Assembly: GCA_946409635.1 (NCBI GenBank)
Contig: CAMJXD010000009.1
Location: 1 to 64,000 of the forward strand
Origin: an uncultured Prevotellaceae bacterium
GTDB lineage: Bacteria; Bacteroidota; Bacteroidia; Bacteroidales; Muribaculaceae
Direction of reading: 5' to 3'
DNA length: 64,000 nt
In this document: in pieces, positions 45,202 to 53,853 of the stretch
How positions within the stretch are numbered: position 1 is the stretch's first letter
Layout of the letters: every line of letters begins with the position of its first letter
Translations under genes and position numbers: made by a program
The notes under the pieces: generated by a model
What the model was told of the DNA's origin: nothing
The model's database searches: none
Seen by the model: only the letters and a program-made list of their open reading frames with translations

Positions 45202-46893
45202 TTACATGTGTCCAAAGCGAGCCTCGACGACGTTGATGATATAGTCACCCATCTTCTCGAGCTCGCCGACGAGGTCGCTGTAGGCGGTACCGAGGGCGTA
45301 GTCATACTTGCGCTCGTTGACGGCCATGGTGTTCTCGGCCTTGAGTTTGTCGCGCATGCTGTTGATGTTGTTCTCGTAGTAGTAGGACAGCCTCATGTCG
45401 TGGTTGTCACGAGGTTCGTCCAGGAGGACGTTCATCTGTGAGAGCGCGCCCTGGCACAGCGTGACCATCTGCTCGAGGTGTTGCTGCTGTGTGGCGTCGA
45501 ATTGGCGTCCCTGCTGGTCGCGCCGATGAATGGTGCGCGCCATGCGGTAGCATGAGTCGCCGATGCTCTCGAGTTCACCAATCTCACGCAGCATCTGCCT
45601 AACCTTCATCTTGGAATCGTCGCTCAGGTGCCCGTCGCTGACCTGTTCCAGGAATCGGGCGATAGAGATTTCGGCCTGGTCGGTGACGTCTTCCTCGAGT
45701 TCGATTTCCTGGTGCATTTTCTCAATCTGCTCACTGTCCTGCAGGCCAAGCATGTCGTGAACCCTGTTGAACATCTCTTGAACGCGGATGCCATAGTGGG
45801 CGATCTCTTTTTGAGCCTGCATGACGGCAATTTCGGGTGTCTGGATGAGGTTGGACTTGATGTACAGCAGCTTGAACTCCTCCTTGCTGTCATTCTCCTT
45901 GGTGGGCAGAATCCAGGAGACCACTCTCTCGATTTGGGGCACAAAGCCGATGAGCAGAGCCGTGTTGGCTACATTGAAGCAGGTGTGGAACATGGCCAGG
46001 ACGACCGGCAGGCGTTCGCGCTGCCCGCCTGCAGCGGGGTCATATCCCACCAGCGAGCACACCATGTCGACAAACGGGTAGAAGACCACCAGAACCCAAA
46101 TCACACCGAAGACGTTGAACAGCAAGTGGGCCAGCGCTGCGCGGCGCGCCTCGGTGTTGGCACCCAGTGCTGCCAGATTGGCTGTGGCGGTAGTGCCGAT
46201 GTTCTCGCCCATGACCAGTGCGATGCCCAGGTAGATGGGGAGGACACCTGTGGAGCACAGCAGGATGGTGATGGCCATGACTGCCGCCGACGACTGTACG
46301 ATGCACGTGATGACCGTACCGATGGCCAGGAAAGAGAGGATTGAGAGGTGGCTGCTCGTGTCGAATGACGCGAAGAAGTCCATCACCGCCTGGTTGTGCT
46401 CCAGGTCCAGTTCCTTGCCCGCACTGCTGAGCAGGACAAGCGAGAAAAACAGGAAGGCGATGCCAAAGAGAAAGTCCCCCTTGTAGCGGTGCCTCTTGTG
46501 ATAGATGAGCAGAATGCCCACGAGAAAAGCCGGGAAGACGAAGTTGGTCAAGTCCACGTTGTATCCCAGCGACATGATCCATGCGGTGAGCGTCGTGCCG
46601 ATGTTGGCACCCATGATGACGCTGATGGCCTGGGCGAGGGTCAAGAGTCCAGCCGAGACAAACGAGACCGTCATGACGGTTGTGGCCGATGATGACTGCA
46701 CGGCACAAGTCACGGCGGCACCGGTGAGCATGCCGGTAAAGCGATTGGTGGTCATGCGTCCCAGGACGTGCCTGAGTTGCGGGCCGGCCATCTTCTGCAG
46801 GGCGGTACTCATCATGCGCATGCCGAAGATGAGCAGTCCCAGTGTTCCCATTATCTTGAGGATAATCAATAGGTAGTCTTGAGTGCTATTCAT
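45202..46893 (-). CDS. Na/Pi cotransporter with PhoU-like C-terminal domain
   Basis: A 563-residue NptA-type (PF02690) sodium-phosphate cotransporter. The two inverted repeats are marked by GAAVTCAVQSSSATTVMTVS and TVITCIVQSSAAVMAIT (QSSSA/QSSAA signature), with about eight membrane helices. Residues about 340-563 form a helical PhoU-like domain (ELESIGDSCYRMARTIHR). It precedes the regulator and kinase genes (96-bp gap) on the same strand. The family exports or imports phosphate; PhoU tails are thought to couple it to phosphate status. Confidence 0.92.
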   Translation of the reverse strand: MNSTQDYLLIILKIMGTLGLLIFGMRMMSTALQKMAGPQLRHVLGRMTTNRFTGMLTGAAVTCAVQSSSATTVMTVSFVSAGLLTLAQAISVIMGANIGTTLTAWIMSLGYNVDLTNFVFPAFLVGILLIYHKRHRYKGDFLFGIAFLFFSLVLLSSAGKELDLEHNQAVMDFFASFDTSSHLSILSFLAIGTVITCIVQSSAAVMAITILLCSTGVLPIYLGIALVMGENIGTTATANLAALGANTEARRAALAHLLFNVFGVIWVLVVFYPFVDMVCSLVGYDPAAGGQRERLPVVLAMFHTCFNVANTALLIGFVPQIERVVSWILPTKENDSKEEFKLLYIKSNLIQTPEIAVMQAQKEIAHYGIRVQEMFNRVHDMLGLQDSEQIEKMHQEIELEEDVTDQAEISIARFLEQVSDGHLSDDSKMKVRQMLREIGELESIGDSCYRMARTIHRRDQQGRQFDATQQQHLEQMVTLCQGALSQMNVLLDEPRDNHDMRLSYYYENNINSMRDKLKAENTMAVNERKYDYALGTAYSDLVGELEKMGDYIINVVEARFGHM

Positions 46894-46932
46894 TCAGTCC
46901 AATTCGTTTTAAAGTATTAATCAGTGTGGGGA

Positions 46933-47001
46933 CAAAAGTACACACATCGGCCGTGCCTATCGTTTGCGATAGCATTACAAAGGCATTAATATTATGTTAC
47001 A
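46933..47001 (-). promoter_or_regulatory. Na/Pi cotransporter promoter with TTACA repeats
   Basis: -7 box TACTTTTG (complement of 46933-46940), no TTG at -33. Upstream, half-sites TTACA (46975), TTAAT (46986) and TTACA (46997) are spaced by exactly 11 bp; the outer ones extend to TTACAAAGGC. The region is shared with the divergent polyphosphate polymerase gene. Confidence 0.5.
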
Positions 47002-47112
47002 AAGGCTTCGGCCTCATGAAATGGGTTAAAGAATTGGTTGATGAATATTAATTTTTTGTTGATTTTTAGCTTAAATATCACAATTCAAGTGTTTTATTTG
47101 AGTTAAATGATA

Positions 47113-47120
47113 TATATTTG
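47113..47120 (+). promoter_or_regulatory. -7 box of VTC gene, nearly leaderless
   Basis: TATATTTG with the ATG at 47128, only 7 nt further, implying a leaderless or near-leaderless message. The ATG at 47107 overlaps the box and is rejected as start. Confidence 0.6.
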
Positions 47121-47127
47121 CGGGCTG

Positions 47128-47928
47128 ATGAACGACATCCTGAGTACATATCAATCCATCACGCTGGATGAGATGAGCGGTATCAAGTTGATGAACCGTA
47201 CTGACACCAAATTTGTCACAACGGTCGACCGCTTGATGCTGCTGTTGCAGCTTGCCCGGGGTGACTACCGTGCGCAGGACATCGACGGCAGGCGCATCGC
47301 GTCCTACTACACGGCCTACTTCGACACTCCTGACAACAACATGTACATCGTTCACCAGAATGGTCATGCAGGCCGCCAGAAGCTGCGCATCCGCTCCTAT
47401 GTTGACTCGGGCCTCAACTTCCTGGAAGTGAAGACCAAGAACAACCATGGCCGCACCAAGAAGAAGCGCATGGACATGGTGGGCTTTGACCCCGTGCATC
47501 CCGACCACGGAATACGGTTCATGGGCCAGGACGCCCAGTATCGGCAATATGACGAGTTCCTGCGCAAGCACCTGCGATATGACCCGCGGCTGCTGACCGA
47601 GCACATGGAGAACCATTTCCAACGCGTGACGCTGGTGAACAAGGCCAAGACCGAGCGCTTGACCATCGACACCGCCCTGCAGTTCCACAACCTGCAGACG
47701 GGCCATGACGCAGACCTGACCGGGCTGGTAATCATCGAACTCAAGCGCGACGGCCTGCAACCGTCGCCCATCCTGGGGATGCTGCGAGACTTGCGCATCA
47801 AGCCCAGCGGCTTCAGCAAGTACTGCATGGGATCGGCACTGACCAATCCATCGCTGAAGCGAAACAACTTCAAGGAGCGCCTGCGGCTGATTGACCGTCT
47901 GCTCTCTCGGGTGGGAAACTTACAATAA
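47128..47928 (+). CDS. VTC-domain polyphosphate polymerase
   Basis: A 266-residue protein with a VTC tunnel domain (PF09359), which makes polyphosphate from ATP in yeast Vtc4 and bacterial homologues. Visible signatures: MNRTDTKFVTTVDRL at the start, RQKLRIRSYVDSGLNFLEVK (basic tunnel lining) with E in LEVKTKNNHGRTKKKRM as metal-binding, and VIIELKRDG. It is followed by a DUF4956 membrane protein (46 bp), the usual genomic partner. Adjacent phosphate transport and regulation genes support a polyphosphate role. The protein has no SPX domain. Confidence 0.87.
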   Translation: MNDILSTYQSITLDEMSGIKLMNRTDTKFVTTVDRLMLLLQLARGDYRAQDIDGRRIASYYTAYFDTPDNNMYIVHQNGHAGRQKLRIRSYVDSGLNFLEVKTKNNHGRTKKKRMDMVGFDPVHPDHGIRFMGQDAQYRQYDEFLRKHLRYDPRLLTEHMENHFQRVTLVNKAKTERLTIDTALQFHNLQTGHDADLTGLVIIELKRDGLQPSPILGMLRDLRIKPSGFSKYCMGSALTNPSLKRNNFKERLRLIDRLLSRVGNLQ

Positions 47929-47974
47929 AAAGACACATACACATTAACTACACAAACATCAAACACAAGACATC

Positions 47975-48712
47975 ATGATACTGTTACAAGATTTATCCGC
48001 ACTAGAAGAAGGCGCTGATGCCGTTCAGACCGCTGTGTCGGCCGCGGGCGGCTTCAGATGGATTGACTCTGCCGGAGTGACCGAGATGCTGCTACGCTTC
48101 GGTTTCTTCATGGTGGTGCTGTTCTTCATCGTGTACTGCTTGTATTACCGCAAGACTCACCGTCGTGACTACTTCTTCACACTGGTGCTGCTGAGCGTGA
48201 GCATTTTCTTCCTGATCTATCTGCTGGGTAGCGTGAAGGTGAAGATAGGCTTTGCACTGGGCTTGTTTGCCATCTTTGGCGTGCTGCGATACCGAACCGA
48301 GACGATACCGGTTCGCGAGATGTCGTATATGTTCGGCGTGATCAGTCTGTCGGTGATCAATGCGCTGGCCGACGCGCTGAGCTTTGCCGAGCTGTTGCTG
48401 CCCAACGTGGCGATAGCGTTACTGATATGGCTGTTTGAGGCCTTTGTGCTGCGTGGCAACCTGGCGAGCAAGCTGGTGCTGTATGACCGCATTGAACTCA
48501 TCACTCCCGAGCGGCGCGACGAGCTGCTCGACGACCTGCGCACTCGCACGGGCCTGAACATCACCAAGGTGAATGTGGGCTCGATCGACTTTCTCAAGGA
48601 TACGGCGATATTGAAAATCGAGTATGAGAACGACGGCGGTGGCGGCAGCCATGTGAACGATACATTAAAAATTCCAAAATACGAATGGCAAGACGTAAAA
48701 GAAAACAACTGA
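47975..48712 (+). CDS. DUF4956 membrane protein, VTC partner
   Basis: A 245-residue inner-membrane protein with about four helices in residues 25-160 (FGFFMVVLFFIVYCLYYRKT, GLFAIFGVLRYRTETIPVRE) and a cytosolic ferredoxin-like C-terminal domain (RTGLNITKVNVGSIDFLKDT). It matches DUF4956, which commonly follows VTC genes and may translocate or anchor the polyphosphate. The 3' end overlaps the next gene by 28 bp, so translation is coupled. Confidence 0.86.
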   Translation: MILLQDLSALEEGADAVQTAVSAAGGFRWIDSAGVTEMLLRFGFFMVVLFFIVYCLYYRKTHRRDYFFTLVLLSVSIFFLIYLLGSVKVKIGFALGLFAIFGVLRYRTETIPVREMSYMFGVISLSVINALADALSFAELLLPNVAIALLIWLFEAFVLRGNLASKLVLYDRIELITPERRDELLDDLRTRTGLNITKVNVGSIDFLKDTAILKIEYENDGGGGSHVNDTLKIPKYEWQDVKENN

Positions 48713-49443
48713 TAGCCAGCCTGCTGGTTGCCATGTGTGCCTTATTGTTCCCGACATCGTCGATGGCCGACGATGCCGGGCTTGTTGCTTCGGTAGAGGC
48801 TTCGCACAAGTTTTCCAAGAAGCTGAGTGCGGGTCTTGAGGCAGAATTCCGCTCGCGCAACAATTTCCGTACAGCCGACCGCGTGAGCATCGGCTGTGAT
48901 GTGAGCTACAAGCTGCTGTCGTGGCTCAAGGCCGGGGTAGGCTACAGCCTGCTCATCGACAACAACCATGAGAATCTCACCTATCAGGACGACGGCGTGA
49001 ACTATAACAACTGGCGTCCCAGCTATTGGGGCCTGCGCCACCGCTTCAACGTCACGTTGACGGGCAGCTACAAGATACAGCGTGTGGAGTTGAGCCTGAG
49101 GGAGCGCTGGCAGTACACCTATCGGCCGTCGAGGGTGACCGACAACTTCGACTTTGATGAGGGCGAGTGGGAAGATGATCACGTGCGCGGTAAGGGTAAG
49201 AACGTGCTGCGCAGCCGCTTGCAGGTGGAGTGGGACATACCCAAGTGCAAGTATGACCCGTTTGCCAGCGTCGAGTTCCACACGACGCGAGATCTCGAGA
49301 AGACGCGCTTTATCGTGGGTGTCGAGCGTGGTGTGATGAAGAAGCACTACTTCAAGTTGTATTACCGTTATCAGTTGACCGGTAGCAGCAGTGATGAATC
49401 CAACATCCACATGCTGGGCCTGGGTTACACCTTTAAATTTTGA
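48685..49443 (+). CDS. DUF2490 family outer-membrane protein
   Basis: A 252-residue exported protein: basic N-terminus and signal peptide (MARRKRKQLIASLLVAMCAL, cleavage near MAD at about 31), then barrel-type strands (VASVEASHKFSKKLSAGLEA, LEAEFRSRNNF, YYRYQLTG) ending with the C-terminal aromatic signature GYTFKF. DUF2490 members are predicted outer-membrane barrels. The start overlaps the DUF4956 gene. Its place between the polyphosphate synthase pair and surface-protein genes suggests an exit route or sensor in the same pathway (inference). Confidence 0.82.
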   Translation: MARRKRKQLIASLLVAMCALLFPTSSMADDAGLVASVEASHKFSKKLSAGLEAEFRSRNNFRTADRVSIGCDVSYKLLSWLKAGVGYSLLIDNNHENLTYQDDGVNYNNWRPSYWGLRHRFNVTLTGSYKIQRVELSLRERWQYTYRPSRVTDNFDFDEGEWEDDHVRGKGKNVLRSRLQVEWDIPKCKYDPFASVEFHTTRDLEKTRFIVGVERGVMKKHYFKLYYRYQLTGSSSDESNIHMLGLGYTFKF

Positions 49444-49448
49444 CCGCT

Positions 49449-50666
49449 ATGAACAAGATATTACGATATAGCCTGCTGCTGGCGGCGTTGAGCCTGATGA
49501 TGGCCTCGTGTGAGAAAGACGACACTGACATGGCCGACATCATCACCCAGTATCAGGTGGAGCCTGCCAGCATTGAGCTGGACTACAGCGACCTGGAAGA
49601 GGCAGCCGATGTGCCGGTGACCGACGAGAACGACTCGGCCTATAACGACTATGTCGAGAACAGTGCCTGGAACAGGGTCGTTGAGTTGAACTTTGCGGGC
49701 GACGTGGTCGAGGTCAACGGGACGGTGCCCGGTGTGATGGTGCGCACCGAGGGCGCCCATGTCACAGTCGTGAACATGTCGACGGGGCCGGTGAAGTTTG
49801 TTGCCAGCGGTGTGACTGCCGACGGCTCGATGAAGTTCTATGGCGACAAGCGCATGCAGCTGTTGCTCAATCATGTAGATATCACCAATCAGCATGGTGC
49901 CGCCATCAATAACCAGGGCAGCAAGACGATGTATGTCGTGCTTGCCGACGGCACGGCCAACAGCCTGCAGGACGGTCCGGACTATACCATGGTGGACGAG
50001 GAAGACCAGAAGGCGGCCCTCTTCAGCGAGGGGCAGATTATCTTCAGCGGCACGGGACGGCTGAACGTCAACGCCGTGGGCCGTGGCGGCATCCGCAGTG
50101 ATGACTACATCAGGGTGCGCCCGGGGGTGAAGATCAATGTCAACTGCAGTGCGCTTGACGGCCTGCGGGCCAACGACGGTATCATCATGGACGGCGGAGT
50201 GATCAATATTGAGACGACCGGCGACGGCGCCAAGGGCGTGCGCAGCGGCGGCCCGATGAGGGTGAACGGCGGTCGCCTGGTTGCCATCAGCACGGGCGCT
50301 CCACGGTATGCCGACGAGGACGGCATCGTGGACACGACAGCCTGTGCAGCGCTGTACTGCGACTCTGTGCTCGTGGTCGGTGGCGGCTCTCTCAAGCTCA
50401 AGGCCACCGGCGACGGCGGCAAGGGCTTGAATGCCAAGCGCGACGTGAACGTCGCCGGCGGCTCGATGATGGCCGTGGCCACGGGAACGAGAACAATCAA
50501 GAAGCCTAAGGGCATGAAGATTGACGGCAGCCTGGCGATGAGCGGCGGCTATTTCTATTCCTACAGTCGCCGCAGCGACCCGCTGGAGGTGGCCGGCAAG
50601 ACATCAGTCGCCACGGGCTACAAGACATGGGACATCGGCCCCAAGGTCATCACCATCGCCTACTAG
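49449..50666 (+). CDS. Cthe_2159-like carbohydrate-binding lipoprotein
   Basis: A 405-residue lipoprotein (lipobox MMASC, about Cys18; ATG 49449 preferred to TTG 49440). The body is a repetitive right-handed beta-helix of the Cthe_2159/carbohydrate-binding type (PF14262): GAAINNQGSKTMYVVLADG, KAALFSEGQIIFSGTGRL, VRSGGPMRVNGGRLVA. The prototype binds acid sugars and Ca2+. It is paralogous to the next gene, sharing the blocks LELDYSDLEE-like and AALFSEGQI. The stop and start of the DUF2490 gene abut, so it belongs to the same operon. Confidence 0.83.
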   Translation: MNKILRYSLLLAALSLMMASCEKDDTDMADIITQYQVEPASIELDYSDLEEAADVPVTDENDSAYNDYVENSAWNRVVELNFAGDVVEVNGTVPGVMVRTEGAHVTVVNMSTGPVKFVASGVTADGSMKFYGDKRMQLLLNHVDITNQHGAAINNQGSKTMYVVLADGTANSLQDGPDYTMVDEEDQKAALFSEGQIIFSGTGRLNVNAVGRGGIRSDDYIRVRPGVKINVNCSALDGLRANDGIIMDGGVINIETTGDGAKGVRSGGPMRVNGGRLVAISTGAPRYADEDGIVDTTACAALYCDSVLVVGGGSLKLKATGDGGKGLNAKRDVNVAGGSMMAVATGTRTIKKPKGMKIDGSLAMSGGYFYSYSRRSDPLEVAGKTSVATGYKTWDIGPKVITIAY

Positions 50667-50713
50667 CTTCCACAGAATAAACAATCAACATTATACGACT
50701 AATAGCATCAGTT

Positions 50714-52066
50714 ATGAAAAAAATCTTCATTCTCGTCATGCTGGTCGCTGGTTTCGGGCTCAACGGATGGGCGACGACGGGCGATGTGAACAGTGATGGC
50801 GAGGTCAACATCAGCGACGTCAATGCGCTGATCGACATGATATTGAGTGGCAACAGCGGCTCGACGGGCGACGTGAACAGCGACGGTGAGGTCAACATCA
50901 GCGACGTCAATGCCTTGATTGACATCATCCTGGGCGGCGGTGCCCAAGATGAGCTTGTGCCCAAGGAAATCAACCTTGACGACAGCGACCTGGAAGAGCC
51001 GGCCGAGGTTATCCCCGACGACGAGGACGCGCTGGACTATGGCGACTATGTGGAGAACACGGTGTGGGCCAACACGGTGCGCATCAACTTCGATGGCGAC
51101 ACGGCCACGGTGACCGGCGCCCCGAGTACGGTGTTTGTGACCGCCCTGGGCGCCCATGTGACCATCACGAATGCCGCCAAGCGCGTGCGCTTTATCGTCA
51201 GCGGCGTGACTGCCGACGGCTCGTTGAAGTTCTACAGCGAACGCAAGTTCCAGCTCCAGCTCAATGGTGTTGACATCACCAATCCGCATGGTGCTGCCAT
51301 CAACGACCAGTGCGGCAAGTCGCTGTATGTAGTGCTCAACGAGGGCACCGTCAACACCCTGCGCGACGGCGAGCAGTATGACATGGTCGAAGGCGAGGAC
51401 CAGAAGGCGGCCCTCTTCAGCGAGGGGCAGATACTGGTCAGCGGCACGGGCAAGCTCAATGTCTATAGCACCGGGCGCCACTGTATTGCCAGTGACGACT
51501 ACGTGTTTGTGCGTCCGGGAACCAAACTCTACCTCAACAGCACCAGCGGCCATGGCATCAAGGCCAAGGACTACGTCTATATCAAGGGCGGCGTGATCAA
51601 CATGGAAATCGCAGCCGACGGAGCCAAGGGCATCAACTGTGACAGCCTGATCACCATTGCCGGTGGCCGCACGACCATTATCAACACGGGCACGACCAAG
51701 TATGAGGCCGACTCGCTGGAGGGCATCGTGTCGACCAGTGCTGCAGGCGTGAAGAGCGACTACAACATCACCATGACAGGAGGCAAGCTGGGCATCAAGT
51801 GCACCGGCGACGATGCCAAGGGCATCAACGTGGCCCAGCCGCTGCTGTTCACGGGCGGTGAGCTGAATGTAGTATGCACCGGCAAGCAGGTGAGCGTAGC
51901 CCCCAAGGGCGTGAAGTGTGACACCGACTGCACCATCCAGGGCGGCTACTTCTACAGCTGTGCCCCGGGCGGCAAGGCGCTCGATGTGGACGGCATCCTC
52001 ACCATCGCCGACGGCTACACCTCGCTCGACAACCACGACTCCCGCCTGCTGGAAATCAGCTACTGA
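50714..52066 (+). CDS. secreted Cthe_2159-like protein with two dockerin-like repeats
   Basis: A 450-residue exported protein: signal peptide to about GWAT (21), then two near-identical 22-residue Ca-binding repeats (GDVNSDGEVNISDVNALID at 23-41 and 53-71), typical of dockerin type I (DVNxDGxVxxxDvxxL). The remainder is a beta-helix paralogous to 49449-50666. In Bacteroidetes such repeats can serve as C- or N-terminal attachment elements. Ca2+/polyanion binding at the cell surface fits a polyphosphate neighbourhood. 47-bp gap to the upstream paralogue. Confidence 0.85.
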   Translation: MKKIFILVMLVAGFGLNGWATTGDVNSDGEVNISDVNALIDMILSGNSGSTGDVNSDGEVNISDVNALIDIILGGGAQDELVPKEINLDDSDLEEPAEVIPDDEDALDYGDYVENTVWANTVRINFDGDTATVTGAPSTVFVTALGAHVTITNAAKRVRFIVSGVTADGSLKFYSERKFQLQLNGVDITNPHGAAINDQCGKSLYVVLNEGTVNTLRDGEQYDMVEGEDQKAALFSEGQILVSGTGKLNVYSTGRHCIASDDYVFVRPGTKLYLNSTSGHGIKAKDYVYIKGGVINMEIAADGAKGINCDSLITIAGGRTTIINTGTTKYEADSLEGIVSTSAAGVKSDYNITMTGGKLGIKCTGDDAKGINVAQPLLFTGGELNVVCTGKQVSVAPKGVKCDTDCTIQGGYFYSCAPGGKALDVDGILTIADGYTSLDNHDSRLLEISY

Positions 52067-52084
52067 TAAAATCTATACAATAAT

Positions 52085-52125
52085 AGCAAAGGGACGGTCC
52101 AATATAGGTGAATCGTCCCTTTGCT
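52085..52125. terminator. bidirectional terminator
   Basis: Perfect 12-bp stem AGCAAAGGGACG (52085-52096) and CGTCCCTTTGCT (52114-52125) between convergent operons. Confidence 0.75.
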
Positions 52126-52228
52126 GTGTTTTGAGAGTTGTTCGGGTTGCTCCGGTTGTGGTTCAATCAACAGGCTTGGTGGGCGTGTTGAGTGTTTCCC
52201 CCCCCCTTGTGTGGGGGCGTTGCGTGGG

Positions 52229-53611
52229 TTACTTGACGAGGATCTTCTTGCCGTTGTGGATGTAAATGCCGGGGGCGACGGGAGCCTCACTGGGCTGGCC
52301 CATGAGGTTGTAGTAGAGGCCGTCGGTGGGCTGGGCGGCGCTGACTTCATCTACTGCGGTGTCGTCCTGGTGGGCGGGCATGAAGATGACGAGTCCCTTG
52401 CTGGGGTCATCGGCCTGGTGGTAGATGACTTCCTCGATCTGTTCCTGGGTCTGCTCGTCGACGTTCCAGGTGTTGCCTTGTGCCCAGATGTCGCCGGTGC
52501 CGTTGTTGAACAGGTCGTAGCGCTGGCCGTCAAATCCGTTGTTGACAAATGTGTTGTTGCCGGGGTTGTAGTCCTGGGCTGTGGGGTCGTCGACCTTGCC
52601 GAGGTTGACGTTGGGTGCACCGGTGACGATGGTGATGCCCCACAGGCCGCCTTCCATCCAGTTGCCCTCGATGTAGACGTTGCTGGTGCTGCTGCCGTCA
52701 TAGACGCTGATGCAGCTGCCGCCGTTGTTGGGGTTGGTCTCGTAGCAGTTGTTGACCATCTTGTTGCCACGGATGACGGCATCGATGCTGCCGATGGTGG
52801 TGATGCCGTAGCGGTTGTCGGCGATGTAGTTGTTCTCGATGTAGACCTTGCCGGTGTGTCCCATGCCCATCATGTTGCTCACGCCGATGCCTCCCGAGAG
52901 GGTGTACTGGCCGCCGATGATCTGGTTGCCCTCGATGTAGACGTCATAGTCGCCGGCACAGGTGAGGTTGATCTGGGGCTTGTTGCGGTTGGCGGTGACG
53001 TTGTGCCAGAGCACATTGTTGCGGATGGTGATGCCCACGGGGTTGGTGGCGCCGTTGCCGATGGCGTTGAGGGTGTTCTCGACAAAGTAGCAGTTCTCGA
53101 TGACGTTGCCGTCACACGAGGCGTTGAAGGCCAGGGTGCCGGAACTGGAGAGCTTGCCGTTGTAGAGGGTAAAGGTGCAACCCTCGGCATGGAGGCTGCT
53201 GTTCAGGCCGCCGAAGACGATGCCGACATACTCGACGCGCAGGTTCTTGAGGTTGGCATTGCCATTCTCGCCGAGCATCCAGAATCCGCGGGGCACCGAA
53301 GTCTCGGCATCGCGGGTGATGAGTGCCGTGTCGGCGGGAGCAAAGTCGGCGTCGCCGTCGATGGTGACGGTGACGTTGTGTCCCATCTTGATGACGTCGC
53401 CCGACTCGATCTTGAGCACGTCGCCGGCGGCGACGGTGAAGTCGGTGGACACGAGGTAGGAGCCGTCGTCCTGCAGGGTGACGCCCGATGCCTCGATCTG
53501 GCTGAGGGCGTTAAAGGTGTAGACTTTGCCTGAGCCGTCGGTTGTGAACTCGTCGGCGCTGACAGCCAGGGCCATAGCGGCCATGATCATACAGAAGTAG
53601 AATTTCATCAT
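52229..53611 (-). CDS. secreted beta-helix protein with T9SS-like tail
   Basis: A 460-residue protein (start at ATG 53611 or 53608, MMKFYFCMIMAAMALAVSAD) with signal peptide and a right-handed parallel beta-helix made of about 20 short turns (NVYIEGNWMEGGLWGITIV, ITIRNNVLWHNVTANRNK). The C-terminus YYNLMGQPSEAPVAPGIYIH...GKKILVK is a type A T9SS sorting-domain end (LMGQxV...GIYI..G.KxxVK). It is therefore probably secreted and anchored at the surface. The gene stands on the minus strand, convergent with the VTC operon and divergent from the second Na/Pi gene. Confidence 0.82.
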   Translation of the reverse strand: MMKFYFCMIMAAMALAVSADEFTTDGSGKVYTFNALSQIEASGVTLQDDGSYLVSTDFTVAAGDVLKIESGDVIKMGHNVTVTIDGDADFAPADTALITRDAETSVPRGFWMLGENGNANLKNLRVEYVGIVFGGLNSSLHAEGCTFTLYNGKLSSSGTLAFNASCDGNVIENCYFVENTLNAIGNGATNPVGITIRNNVLWHNVTANRNKPQINLTCAGDYDVYIEGNQIIGGQYTLSGGIGVSNMMGMGHTGKVYIENNYIADNRYGITTIGSIDAVIRGNKMVNNCYETNPNNGGSCISVYDGSSTSNVYIEGNWMEGGLWGITIVTGAPNVNLGKVDDPTAQDYNPGNNTFVNNGFDGQRYDLFNNGTGDIWAQGNTWNVDEQTQEQIEEVIYHQADDPSKGLVIFMPAHQDDTAVDEVSAAQPTDGLYYNLMGQPSEAPVAPGIYIHNGKKILVK

Positions 53612-53683
53612 AACTAAATGTAATTGAGTGATTATAAAACAATGAGTTGAAGCAAAAAACCAGTAATGGTGGTTAATCGAGTG

Positions 53684-53720
53684 CAAAAGTAGTCAATAAT
53701 TGTGATGTTACCGTGATGTT
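53684..53720 (-). promoter_or_regulatory. promoter of beta-helix gene with 11-bp-period repeats
   Basis: -7 box TACTTTTG (complement of 53684-53691), no -33 TTG. Upstream, GTGATGTT is repeated at 53702-53709 and 53713-53720 (11-bp period; minus strand AACATCAC), a second Pho-box-like repeat. Confidence 0.45.
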
Positions 53721-53782
53721 GTGTTCTAATTTCAATAAAACGAGCGATTTGGTCGCCATAAATCAAAAACTTCGCGCTCAGA

Positions 53783-53814
53783 TTGGCTCATTTGATATAT
53801 TTGTTATAATTTTG
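53783..53814 (+). promoter_or_regulatory. promoter of second Na/Pi cotransporter gene
   Basis: TTG (53783-53785), 21-bp spacer, TAATTTTG (53807-53814), 39 bp before the ATG. Confidence 0.6.
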
Positions 53815-53853
53815 TGACGAAATTTTAAACATCACACTAACACTTGCATCTCA

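Noticed and set aside
52121-53533. 470-codon plus-strand frame opposite the beta-helix gene
   Set aside because: Val/Asp-rich translation is the antisense of Asn/Thr codons in the beta-helix; the sense gene has a signal peptide and T9SS tail.
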